A stretch of DNA of 64,000 nucleotides from Hydractinia symbiolongicarpus (lineage: Eukaryota; Cnidaria; Hydrozoa; Anthoathecata; Hydractiniidae). Both the position numbers and the translations under genes were made by a program. Position 1 is the stretch's first letter, and every line of letters begins with the position of its first letter. The notes beneath the pieces are model-generated. The model was not told where the DNA came from. It ran no database searches and saw only the letters and a program-made list of their open reading frames with translations. Below are positions 23,101 through 35,819 of this stretch, piece by piece. The stretch spans positions 41,375,201-41,439,200 of the forward strand of contig NC_079875.1 of the NCBI RefSeq assembly GCF_029227915.1, read 5' to 3'.

Positions 23101-26100
23101 TACATTCGACTATACGGGCCAAGCCCGGGATTTACGGGAAATCGCGGGTTTTCGTTTGCCGGCGATTAAACCACTTTCTTTAAGAGTCTCATCAAGAATG
23201 AAAACATTTCTGAAAACTACAAGTCTGATGCGTTTTAGTGGTGAAAAAATAATTTAAAAAATCGTTCGGGGAATGAGCTAACTCCCGGGTACTTTCTTTG
23301 TATACTTTTGACTATGCAGGCCGAGTCCGGGGTTTACGGTAAATGGCGGGTTTTCGTTTACCGGCGATTAAACTTCTTTTAATCAGCGTCTTATCAAAAA
23401 TGAAAACATTTTTGAAAACTACAAGTCTCAAGCGTTTTAGTGGTGAAAAGATAATTTAAAAAATCGTTTTGGAAATGAGTTTACTCACAGGGTACTTTCT
23501 TTGTATACATTCGACTATACGGGCCAAGCCCGGGATTTACGGGAAATCGCGGGTTTTCGTTTGCCGGCGATTAAACTTCTTTTATTCAGCGTCTCATCAA
23601 AAATGTAAACATTTTTGAAAATTACAATTCTTATGCGTTTTAGTGGTGAAAAAATAATTTAAAAAATCGTTCTGGAGATGAGTTTACTCACAGGGTACTT
23701 TCTTTGTATACATTCGACTATACGGTCAAGCCCGGGATTTACGGGAAATCTCGGGTTTTCGTTTGCCGGCGATTAAACCTCTTTCATTAAGCGTCTCATC
23801 AAAAATGAAAACATTTTTGAAAACTTCAAGTCTCATGCGTTTTAGTGGTGAAAAAAAAAATTAAAAAATCGTTCGGGAAATGAGTTTACTCCCTGGGTGC
23901 TTTCTTTGTATACATTCGACTATACTGTCCAAGGCCGGGATTTACGGGAAATCGCGGGATTTCGTTTGCCGGCGATTAAACCTCTTTCATTAAGCGTCCC
24001 ATCAAATATGAAAACATTTTTGAAAACTACAAGTCTCATGCGTTTTAGTGTTAAAAAATAATATAAAAAATCGTTCGGGAAATGAGTTTACTCCCTGGGT
24101 ACTTTCTTTGTATACTTTTGACCATACGGGCCAAGCCCGGGATTTACGGGAAATCGCGGGTTTTCGTTTGCCGGCGATTAAACTTCTTTTATTCAGCGTC
24201 TCATCAAAAATAAAAACATTTTTGAAAACTACAAGTCTCATCCGTTTTAGTGGTGAAAAAATAATTTAAAAAATCGTTCGGGAAATGAGTTTACTCCCTG
24301 GGTACTTTCTTTGTATACTTTTGACTATACGGGCCGAGTCCGGGATATACGGGAAGTCGCGGGTTTTCGTTTGCCGGCGATTAAACTTCTTATATTCAGC
24401 GTCTCATCAAAAATGAAAACATTTTTAAAAACTACAAGTCTCATGGGCTTTAGTGGTAAAATAATAATTTAAAAAATCGTTCGGGAAATGAGTTTACACC
24501 CTGGGTACTTTCTTTGTATACTTTTGACTATACGGGCCTAGTTTGGGATTTACGGGAAATCGCAGGTTTTCGTTTGCCGGCGTTTAAACTTCTTTTATTC
24601 AGCGTCTCATCAAAATTGAAAACATTTTTGAAAACTGCAAGTCTCATGCGTTTTAGTGGTGAAAAAATAATTTAAAAAATCGTTCGGGGAATGAGCTAAC
24701 TCCCGGGTACTTTCGTTGTATACTTTTGACTATGCAGGCCGAGTCCGGGGTTTACGGTAAATGGCGGGTTTTCGTTTACCGGCGATTAAACTTCTTTTAT
24801 TCAGCGTCTTATCAAAAATGAAAACATTTTTGAAAACTACAAGTCTCAAGCGTTTTAGTGGTGAAAAGATAATTTAAAAAATCGTTTTGGAAATGAGTTT
24901 ACTCACAGGGTACTTTCTTTGTATACATTCGACTATACGGGCCGAGTCCGGGATATACGGGAAGTCGCGGGTTTTCGTTTGCCGGCGATTAAACTTCTTA
25001 TATTCAGCGTCTCATCAAAAATAAAAACATTTTTAAAAACTACAAGTCTCATAGGCTTTAGTGGTAAAATAATAATTTAAAAAATCGTTCGGGAAATGAG
25101 TTTACACCCTGGGTACTTTCTTTGTATACTTTTGACTATACGGGCCTAGTCCGGGATTTACGGGAAATCGCAGGTTTTCGTTTGCCGGCGTTTAAACTTC
25201 TTTTATTCAGCGTCTCATCAAAATTGAAAACATTTTTAAAAACTGCAAGTCTCATGCGTTTTAGTGGTGAAAAAATAATTTAAAAAATCGTTCGGGGAAT
25301 GAGCTAACTCCCGGGTACTTTCTTTGTATACTTTTGACTATGCAGGCCGAGTCCGGGGTTTACGGTAAATGGCGGGTTTTCGTTTACCGGCGATTAAACT
25401 TCTTTTATTCAGCGTCTTATCAAAAATGAAAACATTTTTGAAAACTTCAAGTCTCATGCGTTTTAGTGGTGAAAAAAAAAATTAAAAAATCGTTCGGGAA
25501 ATGAGTTTACTCCCTGGGTGCTTTCTTTGTATACATTCGACTATACGGTCCAAGGCCGGGATTTACGGGAAATCGCGGGATTTCGTTAGCCGGCGATTAA
25601 ACCTCTTTCATTAAGCGTCTCATCAAAAATAAAAACATTTTTGAAAACTACAAGTCTCATGCGTTTTAGTGGTGAAAAATAATTTAAAACATCGTTCGGG
25701 AAATAAGTTTACTCCCTGGGTACTTTCTTTGTATACTTTTGACTATACGGGCTGAGCCCGGGATTTACGGGAAATCGCGGATTTTCGTTTGCCGGCGATT
25801 AAACTTCTTTTATTCAGCGTCCCATCAAATATGAAAACATTTTTGAAAACTACAAGTCTCATGCGTTTTAGTGTTAAAAAATAATATAAAAAATCGTTCG
25901 GGAAATGAGTTTACTCCCTGGGTACTTTCTTTGTATACTTTTGACCATACGGGCCGAGTCCGGGGTTTACGGGAAATGGCGGGTTTTTGTTTGCCGGCGA
26001 TTAAACTGCTTTTATTCAGCGTCTCATCAAAAATGAAAACATTTTTGAAAACTACAAGTCTCATGCGTTTTAGTGGTGAAAAGATAATTTAAAAAATCGT

Positions 26101-26285
26101 TTTGGAAATGAGTTTACTCACAGGGTACTTTCTTTGTATACATTCGACTATACGGGCCAAGCCCGGGATTTACGGGAAATCGCGGGTTTTCGTTTGCCGG
26201 CGATTAAACCACTTTCTTTAAGAGTCTCATCAAGAATGAAAACATTTCTGAAAACTACAAGTCTGATGCGTTTTAGTGGTGAAAA
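20190..26285 (+). repeat. 15-monomer higher-order unit, 3038 bp, two tandem copies
   Basis: About 20190-23247 matches 23228-26285 at a constant offset of 3038 bp (15 monomers minus seven single-base losses). Markers include tttaatcagcg (20341/23379), actatactgtccaagg, catccgttttag, tttcgttgtatac, ttcgttagccgg, gggctgagcccgg and the pair with aagagtctcatcaagaatg. I noticed only a few substitutions: aaatcgcggg/aaatctcggg near 20708/23746, cctagtccggg/cctagtttggg near 21500/24540, and gggcaatcgc/gggaaatcgc near 22125/25163. This is the largest clean tandem duplication in the window and must be very recent, unless it is an assembly duplication. Confidence 0.92.
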
Positions 26286-26480
26286 GATAATTTAAAAAAT
26301 CGTTTTGGAAATGAGTTTACTCACAGGGTACTTTCTTTGTATACATTCGACTATACGAGCCGAGTCCTGGATTTACGGAAATCGCAGGTTTTCGTTTGCC
26401 GGCGATTAAACTTCTTTTATTCAGCGTCTCATCAAAAATGAAAACATTTCTGAAAACTACAAGTCTGATGCGTTTTAGTG
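25560..26480 (+). repeat. Block with an ordered copy at about 34070-34990
   Basis: The order of private variants (ccaaggccggg, aaaacatcgttcgggaaataag, catcaaatatg, tagtgttaaaaaataatata, gaccatacggg, aaactgcttttattc, aagagtctcatcaagaatg, tacgagccgagtcctgg) is the same as at 34070-34990, at an offset of 8512 bp. The match ends where this copy runs into cggggaatgagc and the other into cgggaaatgagttt. It shows that amplification operated over more than 40 monomers as well as locally. Confidence 0.8.
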
Positions 26481-27599
26481 GTGAAAAAATAATTTAAAAA
26501 ATCGTTCGGGGAATGAGCTAACTCCCGGGTACTTTCTTTGTATACTTTTGACTATGCAGGCCGAGTCCGGGGTTTACGTTAAATGGCGGGTTTTCGTTTA
26601 CCGGCGATTAAACTTCTTTTATTCAGCGTCTTATCAAAAATGAAAACATTTTTGAAAACTACAAGTCTCAAGCGTTTTAGTGGTGAAAAGAAAATTTAAA
26701 AAATCGTTTTGGAAATGAGTTTCCTCACAGGGTACTTTCTTTGTATACATTCGACTATACGGGCCGAGTCCGGGATATACGGGAAGTCGCGGGTTTTCGT
26801 TTGCCGGCGATTAAACTTCTTATATTCAGCGTCTCATCAAAAATGAAAACATTTTTAAAATTTACAAGTCTCATAGGCTTTAGTGGTAAAATAATAATTT
26901 AAAAAATCGTTCGGGAAATGAGTTTACACCCTGGGTACTTTCTTTGTATACTTTTGACTATACGGGCCTAGTCCGGGATTTACGGGAAATCGCAGGTTTT
27001 TGTTTGCCGGCGTTTAAACTTCTTTTATTCAGCGTCTCATCAAAATTGAAAATATTTTTGAAAACTGCAAGTCTCATGCGTTTTAGTGGTGAAAAAATAA
27101 TTTAAAAAATCGTTCTGGAGATGAGTTTACTCACAGGGTACTTTCTTTGTATACATTCGACTATACGGGCCAAGCCCGGGATTTACGGGAAATCGCGGGT
27201 TTTCGTTTGCCGGCGAATAAACTTCTTATATTCAGCGTCTCATCAAAAATGAAAACATTTTTAAAAACTACAAGTCTCATGGGCTTTAGTGGTAAAATAA
27301 TAATTTAAAAACTCGTTCGGGAAATGAGTTTACACCCTGGGTACTTTCTTTGTATACTTTTAACTATACGGGCCTAGTCCGGGATTTACGGGAAATCGCA
27401 GGTTTTCGTTTGCCGGCGTTTAAACTTCTTTTATTCAGCGTCTCATCAAAATTGAAAACATTTTTAAAAACTGCAAGTCTCATGCGTTTTAGTGGTGAAA
27501 AAATAATTTAAAAAATCGTTCGGGGAATGAGCTAACTCCCGGGTACTTTCTTTGTATACTTTTGACTATGCAGGCCGAGTCCGGGGTTTACGGTAAATG

Positions 27600-28170
27600 G
27601 CGGGTTTTCGTTTGCCGGCGATTAAACCTCTTTCAATAAGCGTCTCATCAAAAATGAAAACATTTTTGAAAACTTCAAGTCTCATGCGTTTTAGTGGTGA
27701 AAAAAAAAATTAAAAAATCGTTCGGGAAATGAGTTTACTCCCTGGGTGCTTTCCTTGTATACATTCGACTATACGGTCCAAGGCCGGGATTTACGGGAAA
27801 TCGCGGGATTTCGTTTGCCGGCGATTAAACCTCTTTCATTAAGCGTCTCATCAAAAATAAAAACATTTTTGAAAACTACAAGTCTCATGCGTTTTAGTGG
27901 TGAAAAATAATTTAAAACATCGTTCGGGAAATAAGTTTACTCCCTGGGTACTTTCTTTGTATACTTTTGACTATACGGGCCGAGCCCGGGATTTACGGGA
28001 AATCGCGGATTTTCGTTTGCCGGCGATTAAACTTCTTTTATTCAGCGTCCCATCAAATATGAAAACATTTTTGAAAACTACAAGTCTCATGCGTTTTAGT
28101 GTTAAAAAATAATATAAAAAATCGTTCGGGAAATGAGTTTACTCCCTGGGTACTTTCTTTGTATACTTTT
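27600..28170 (+). repeat. Block A of a three-copy family (also about 32060-32630 and 33890-34455)
   Basis: The A10-run monomer, the ccaaggccggg monomer, the aaaacatcg/aaataag monomer and the gtgttaaaaaataatata monomer follow each other in this order. They do so again at 32060-32630 (offset 4461 bp) and at about 33890-34455 (a further 1823 bp, nine monomers). The left edge near 27600 is a switch point: upstream it reads tttacggtaaatggc instead of tttacgggaaatcgc. Confidence 0.78.
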
Positions 28171-28949
28171 GACTATACGAGCCGAGTCCGGGGTTTACGG
28201 GAAATGGCGGGTTTTCGTTTGCCGGCGATTAAACTGCTTTTATTCAGCGTCTCATCAAAAATGAAAACATTTTTGAAAACTACAAGTCTGATGCGTTTTA
28301 GTGGTGAAAAGATAATTTAAAAAATCGTTTTGGAAATGAGTTTACTCACAGGGTACTTTCTTTGTATACATTCGACTATACGAGCCGAGTCCTGGATTTA
28401 CGGGAAATCGCAGGTTTTCGTTTGCCGGCGATTAAACTTCTTTTATTCAGCGTCTCATCAAAAATGAAAACATTTCTGAAAACTACAAGTCTGATGCGTT
28501 TTAGTGGTGAAAAAATAATTTAAAAAATCGTTCGGGAAATGAGTTTACTCCCTGGGTACTTTCTTTGTATACTTTTGACTATACGGGCCGAGTCCGGGAT
28601 TTACAGGAAATCGCGGGTTTTTGTTTGCCGGCGATTAAACTTTTTTTATTCAGCGTCCCATCAAAAATGAAAACATTTTTGAAAACTACAAGTCATATGC
28701 GTTTTAGTGGTGAAAAAATAATTTAAAAAATCGTTCTGGAGATGAGTTTACTCACAGGGTACTTTCTTTGTATACATTCGACTATACGGGCCAAGCCCGG
28801 GATTTACGGGAAATCGCGGGTTTTCGTTTGCCGGCGATTACACTTCTTTTATTCAGCGTCTCATCAAAAATAAAAACATTTTTGAAAACTACAAGTCTCA
28901 TGCGTTTTAGTGGTGAAAAAATAATTTAAAAAATCGTTCGGGAAATGAG

Positions 28950-29560
28950 CTAACTCCCTAGGTACTTTCTTTGTGTACTTTTGACTATGCGGGCCGAGTC
29001 CGGGGTTTACGGGAAATGGCGGGTTTTCGTTTGCCGGCGATTAAACTTCTTTTATTCAGCGTCTCATCAAAAAGGAAAACATTTTTAAAAACTACAAGTC
29101 TCAAGCGTTTTAGTGGTGAAAAGTTAATTTAAAAAATCGTTTTGGAAATGAGTTTACTCACAGGGTACTTTCTTTGTATACATTCGACTATACGGGCCAA
29201 GCCCGGGATTTAAGTGAAATCGCGGGTTTTCGTTTGCCGGCGATTAAACTTCTTTTATTCAACGTCTCATTAAAAATGTAAACATTTTTGAAAACTACAA
29301 GTCATATGCGTTTTAGTGGTGAAAAAATAATTTAAAAAATCGTTCTGGAGATGAGTTTACTCACAGGGTACTTTCTTTGTATACATTCGACTATACGGGC
29401 CAAGCCCGGGATTTACGGGAAATCGCGGGTTTTCGTTTGCCGGCGAATAAACTTCTTTTATTCAGCGTCTCATCAAAAATAAAAACATTTTTGAAAACTA
29501 CAAGTCTCATGCGTTTTAGTGGTGAAAAAATAATTTAAAAAATCGTTCGAGCAATGAGTT
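28950..29560 (+). repeat. Second copy of the 18.8-19.4 kb three-monomer block
   Basis: This is the downstream member of the pair described at 18820-19430. It carries the same taagtgaaatcgc, aagtcatatgcg and ggcgaataaac variants in the same order, with private changes (ccctaggtac, gaaaagttaat, cattaaaaatg, cgttcgagcaatg). A shortened third echo follows at 29640-29860 (ggcgaataaac, caaaaaggaaaac, taagtgaaatcgc). Confidence 0.75.
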
Positions 29561-30879
29561 TACTCCCTGGGTACTTTCTTTGTATACATTCGACTATACG
29601 GGCCAAGCCCGGGATTTACGGGAAATCGCGGGTTTTCGTTTGCCGGCGAATAAACTTCTTTTATTCAGCGTCTCATCAAAAAGGAAAACATTTTTAAAAA
29701 CTACAAGTCTCAAGCGTTTTAGTGGTGAAAAGATAATTTAAAAAATCGTTTTGGAAATGAGTTTACTCACAGGGTACTTTCTTTGTATACATTCGACTAT
29801 ACGGGCCAAGCCCGGGATTTAAGTGAAATCGCGGGTTTTCGTTTGCCGGCGATTAAACTTCTTTTATTCAGCGTCTCATCAAAATTGAAAACATTTTTAA
29901 AAACTGCAAGTCTCATGCGTTTTAGTGGTGAAAAAATAATTTAAAAAATCGTTCGGGGAATGAGCTAACTCCCGGGTACTTTCTTTGTATACTTTTGACT
30001 ATGCAGGCCGAGTCCGGGGTTTACGGTAAATGGCGGGTTTTCGTTTACCGGCGATTAAACTTCTTTTATTCAGCGTCTTATCAAAAATGAAAACATTTTT
30101 GAAAACTACAAGTCTCAAGCGTTTTAGTGGTGAAAAGATAATTTAAAAAATCGTTTTGGAAATGAGTTTACTCACAGGGTACTTTCTTTGTATACTTTTG
30201 ACTATACGGGCCGAGTCCGGGATATACGGGAAGTCGCAGGTTTTCGTTTGCCGGCGATTAAACTTCTTATATTCAGCGTCTCATCAAAAATGAAAACATT
30301 TTTAAAAACTACAAGTCTCATAGGCTTTAGTGGTAAAATAATAATTTAAAAAATCGTTCGGGAAATGAGTTTACACCCTGGGTACTTTCTTTGTATACTT
30401 TTGACTATACGGGCCTAGTCCGGGATTTACGGGAAATCGCAGGTTTTCGTTTGCCGGCGTTTAAACTTCTTTTATTCAGCGTCTCATCAAAATTGAAAAC
30501 ATTTTTGAAAACTGCAAGTCTCATGCGTTTTAGTGGTGAAAAAATAATTTAAAAAATCGTTCGGGGAATGAGCTAACTCCCGGGTACTTTCTTTGTATAC
30601 TTTTGACTATGCAGACCGAGTCCGGGGTTTACGGTAAATGGCGGGTTTTCGTTTACCGGCGATTAAACTTCTTTTATTCAGCGTCTTATCAAAAATGAAA
30701 ACATTTTTGAAAACTACAAGTCTCAAGCGTTTTAGTGGTGAAAAGATAATTTAAAAAATCGTTTTGGAAATGAGTTTACTCACAGGGTACTTTCTTTGTA
30801 TACATTCGACTATACGGGCCAAGCCCGGGATTTACGGGAAATCGCGGGTTTTCGTTTGCCGGCGATTAAACTTCTTTTA

Positions 30880-32350
30880 TTCAGCGTCTCATCAAAAATG
30901 TAAACATTTTTGAAAATTACAAGTCTTATGCGTTTTAGTGGTGAAAAAATAATTTAAAAAATCGTTCTGGAGATGAGTTTACTCACAGGGTACTTTCTTT
31001 GTATACATTCGACTATACGGGTCAAGCCCGGGATTTACAGGAAATCGCGGGTTTTCGTTTGCCGGCGATTAAACCTCTTTCATTAAGCGTCTCATCAAAA
31101 ATGAAAACATTTTTGAAAACTTCAAGTCTCATGCGTTTTAGTGGTGAAAAAAAAAATTAAAAAATCGTTCGGGAAATGAGTTTACTCCCTGGGTGCTTTC
31201 TTTGTATACATTCGACTATACGGTCCAAGGCCGGGATTTACGGGAAATCGCGGGATTTCGTTTGCCGGCGATTAAACCTCTTTCATTAAGCGTCTCATCA
31301 AAAATAAAAACATTTTTGAAAACTACAAGTCTCATGCGTTTTAGTGGTGAAAAATAATTTAAAACATCGTTCGGGAAATAAGTTTACTCACAGGGTACTT
31401 TCTTTGTATACTTTTGACTATACGGGCCGAGCCCGGGATTTACGGGAAATCGCGGATTTTCGTTTGCCGGTGATTAAACTTCTTTTATTCAGCGTCCCAT
31501 CAAATATGAAAACATTTTTGAAAACTACAAGTCTCAAGCGTTTTAGTGGTGAAAAGATAGTTTAAAAAATCGTTTTGGAAATGAGTTTACTCACAGGGTA
31601 CTTTCTTTGTATACATTCGACTATACGGGCCAAGCCCGGGATTTACGGGAAATCGCGGGTTTTCGTTTGCCGGCGATTAAACTTCTTTTATTCAGCGTCT
31701 CATCAAAAATGTAAACATTTTTGAAAATTACAAGTCTTATGCGTTTTAGTGGTGAAAAAATAATTTAAAAAATCGTTCTGGAGATGAGTTTACTCACAGG
31801 GTACTTTCTTTGTATACATTCGACTATACGGGTCAAGCCCGGGATTTACGGGAAATCGCGGGTTTTCGTTTGCCGGCGATTAAACCTCTTTCATTAAGCG
31901 TCTCATCAAAAATGAAAACATTTTTGAAAACTTCAAGTCTCATGCGTTTTAGTGGTGAAAAAAAAAATTAAAAAATCGTTCGGGAAATGAGTTTACTCCC
32001 TGGGTGCTTTCTTTGTATACATTCGACTATACGGTCCAAGGCCGGGATTTACGGGAAATCGCGGGTTTTCGTTTGCCGGCGATTAAACCTCTTTCATTAA
32101 GCGTCTCATCAAAAATGAAAACATTTTTGAAAACTTCAAGTCTCATGCGTTTTAGTGGTGAAAAAAAAAATTAAAAAATCGTTCGGGAAATGAGTTTACT
32201 CCCTGGGTGCTTTCTTTGTATACATTCGACTATACGGTCCAAGGCCGGGATTTACGGGAAATCGCGGGATTTCGTTTGCCGGCGATTAAACCTCTTTCAT
32301 TAAGCGTCTCATCAAAAATAAAAACATTTTTGAAAACTACAAGTCTCATG
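30880..32350 (+). repeat. 4-monomer block (811 bp) with an extra duplicated monomer
   Basis: The unit with gtaaacatttttgaaaattac at about 30900 recurs at 31711 with the same successors (gggtcaagccc, A10 run, ccaaggccggg). The A10-run/ccaagg monomer is then duplicated once more between about 31950 and 32160, the two copies differing at gcgggttttcg versus gcgggatttcg. A related copy of the start lies at about 33738. Confidence 0.75.
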
Positions 32351-34389
32351 CGTTTTAGTGGTGAAAAATAATTTAAAACATCGTTCGGGAAATAAGTTTA
32401 CTCCCTGGGTACTTTCTTTGTATACTTTTGACTATACGGGCCGAGCCCGGGATTTACGGGAAATCGCGGATTTTCGTTTGCCGGCGATTAAACTTCTTTT
32501 ATTCAGCGTCCCATCAAATATGAAAACATTTTTGAAAACTACAAGTCTCATGCGTTTTAGTGTTAAAAAATAATATAAAAAATCGTTCGGGAAATGAGTT
32601 TACTCCCTGGGTACTTTCTTTGTATACTTTTGACCATACGGGCCGAGTCCGGGATATACGGGAAGTCGCGGGTTTTCGTTTGCCGGCGATTAAACTTCTT
32701 ATATTCAGCGTCTCATCAAAAATGAAAACATTTTTAAAAACTACAAGTCTCATGGGCTTTAGTGGTAAAATAATAATTTAAAAAATCGTTCGGGAAATGA
32801 GTTTACACCCTGGGTACTTTCTTTGTATACTTTTGACTATACGGGCCTAGTCCGGGATTTACGGGAAATCGCAGGTTTTCGTTTGCCGGCGTTTAAACTT
32901 CTTTTATTCAGCGTCTCATCAAAATTGAAAACATTTTTGAAAACTGCAAGTCTCATGCGTTTTAGTGGTGAAAAAATAATTTAAAAAATCGTTCGGGGAA
33001 TGAGCTAACTCCCGGGTACTTTCTTTGTATACTTTTGACTATGCAGGCCGAGTCCGGGGTTTACGGTAAATGGCGGGTTTTCGTTTACCGGCGATTAAAC
33101 TTCTTTTATTCAGCGTCTCATCAAAAATAAAAACATTTTTGAAAACTACAAGTCTCATGCGTTTTAGTGGTGAAAAAATAATTTAAAAAATCGTTCGGGA
33201 AATGAGTTTACTCCCTGGGTACTTTCTTTGTATACTTTTGACTATACGGGCCTAGTCCGGGATTTACGGGAAATCGCAGGTTTTCGTTTGCCGGCGTTTA
33301 AACTTCTTTTATTCAGCGTCTCATCAAAATTGAAAACATTTTTGAAAACTGCAAGTCTCATGCGTTTTAGTGGTGAAAAAATAATTTAAAAAATCGTTCG
33401 GGGAATGAGCTAACTCCCGGGTACTTTCTTTGTATACTTTTGACTATGCAGGCCGAGTCTGGGGTTTACGGTAAATGGCGGGTTTTCGTTTACCGGCGAT
33501 TAAACTTCTTTTATTCAGCGTCTTATCAAAAATGAAAACATTTTTGAAAACTACAAGTCTCAAGCGTTTTAGTGGTAAAAAGATAATTTAAAAAATCATT
33601 TTGGAAATGAGTTAACTCACAGGGTACTTTCTTTGTATACATTCGACTATACGGGCCAAGCCCGGGATTTACGGGAAATCGCGGGTTTTCGTTTGCCGGC
33701 GATTAAACTTCTTTTATTCAGCGTCTCATCAAAAATGTAAACATTTTTGAAAATTACAAGTCTTATTCGTTTTAGTGGTGAAAAAATAATTTAAAAAATC
33801 GTTCTGGAGATAAGTTTACTCACAGGGTACTTTCTTTGTATACATTCGACTATACGGGTCAAGCCCGGGATTTACGGGAAATCGCGGGTTTTCGTTTGCC
33901 GGCGATTAAACCTCTTTCATTAAGCGTCTCATCAAAAATGAAAACATTTTTGAAAACTTCAAGTCTCATGCGTTTTAGTGGTGAAAAAAAAAATTAAAAA
34001 ATCGTTCGGGAAATGAGTTTACTCCCTGGGTGCTTTCTTTGTATACATTCGACTATACGGTCCAAGGCCGGGATTTACGGGAAATCGCGGGATTTCGTTT
34101 GCCGGCGATTAAACCTCTTTCATTAAGCGTCTCATCAAAAATAAAAACATTTTTGAAAACTACAAGTCTCATGCGTTTTAGTGGTGAAAAATAATTTAAA
34201 ACATCGTTCGGGAAATAAGTTTACTCCCTGGGTACTTTCTTTGTATACTTTTGACTATACGGGCCGAGCCCGGGATTTACGGGAAATCGCGGATTTTCGT
34301 TTGCCGGCGATTAAACTTCTTTTATTCAGCGTCCCATCAAATATGAAAACATTTTTGAAAACTACAAGTCTCATGCGTTTTAGTGTTAA

Positions 34390-35757
34390 AAAATAATATA
34401 AAAAATCGTTCGGGAAATGAGTTTACTCCCTGGGTACTTTCTTTGTATACTTTTGACCATACGGGCCGAGTCCGGGGTTTACGGGAAATGGCGGGTTTTC
34501 GTTTGCTGGCGATTAAACTGCTTTTATTCAGCGTCTCATCAAAAATGAAAACATTTTTGAAAACTACAAGTCTCATGCGTTTTAGTGGTGAAAAGATAAT
34601 TTAAAAAATCGTTTTGGAAATGAGTTTACTCACAGGGTACTTTCTTTGTATACATTCGACTATACGGGCCAAGCCCGGGATTTACGGGAAATCGCGGGTT
34701 TTCGTTTGCCGGCGATTAAACCACTTTCTTTAAGAGTCTCATCAAGAATGAAAGCATTTCTGAAAACTACAAGTCTGATGCGTTTTAGTGGTGAAAAGAT
34801 AATTTAAAAAATCGTTTTGGAAATGAGTTTACTCACAGGGTACTTTCTTTGTATACATTCGACTATACGAGCCGAGTCCTGGATTTACGGGAAATCGCAG
34901 GTTTTCGTTTGCCGGCGATTAAACTTCTTTTATTCAGCGTCTCATCAAAAATGAAAACATTTCTGAAAACTACAAGTCTGATGCGTTTTAGTGGTGAAAA
35001 AATAATTTAAAAAATCGTTCGGGAAATGAGTTTACTCCCTGGGTACTTTCTTTGTATACTTTTGACTATACGGGCCGAGTCCGGGATTGACAGGAAATCG
35101 CGGGTTTTTGTTTGCCGGCGATTAAACTTTTTTTATTCAGCGTCCCATCAAAAATGAAAACATTTTTGAAAACTACAAGTCATATGCGTTTTAGTGGTGA
35201 AAAAATAATTTAAAAAATCGTTCTGGAGATGAGTTTACTCACAGGGTACTTTCTTTGTATACATTCGACTATACGGGCCAAGCCCGGGATTTACGGGAAA
35301 TCGCGGGTTTTCGTTTGCCGGCGATTAAACTTCTTTTATTCAGCGTCTCATCAAAAATAAAAACATTTTTGAAAACTACAAGTCTCATGCGTTTTAGTGG
35401 TGAAAAAATAATTTAAAAAATCGTTCGGGAAATGAGTTTACTTCCTGGGTACTTTCTTTGTATACTTTTGACTATACGGGCCGAGTCCGGGATATACGGG
35501 AAGTCGCGGGTTTTCGTTTGCCGGCGATTAAACTTCTTATATTCAGCGTCTCATCAAAAATGAAAACATTTTTGAAAACTACAAATCTCATGCGTTGTAG
35601 TGGTGAAAAAATAATTTATAAAATCGTTCGGAAAATGAGTTTACTTCCTGGGTACTTTTTTTGTATACTTTTGACTATACGGGCCGAGTCCGGGGTTTAC
35701 GGGAAATGGCAGGTTTCGCTTGCCGGCGATTAAACTTCTTTTATTCAGCGTCTCATC
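34390..35757 (+). repeat. Block with an ordered copy at about 40480-41846
   Basis: Unique markers aatgaaagcatttctg (34748/40837), gggattgacagg, aaactttttttattc, aagtcatatgcg, ttacttcctggg, gggatatacgggaag and ggcaggtttcg occur in the same order 6089 bp apart (30 monomers minus one base). The match ends where this copy reads aataaaaacattt and the other aatgaagacattt. The ggcaggtttcgctt change at about 35710 is private to this copy. Confidence 0.85.
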
Positions 35758-35819
35758 AAAAATAAAAACATTTTTGAAAACTACAAGTCTCATGCGTTTT
35801 AGTGGTGAAAAAATAATTT

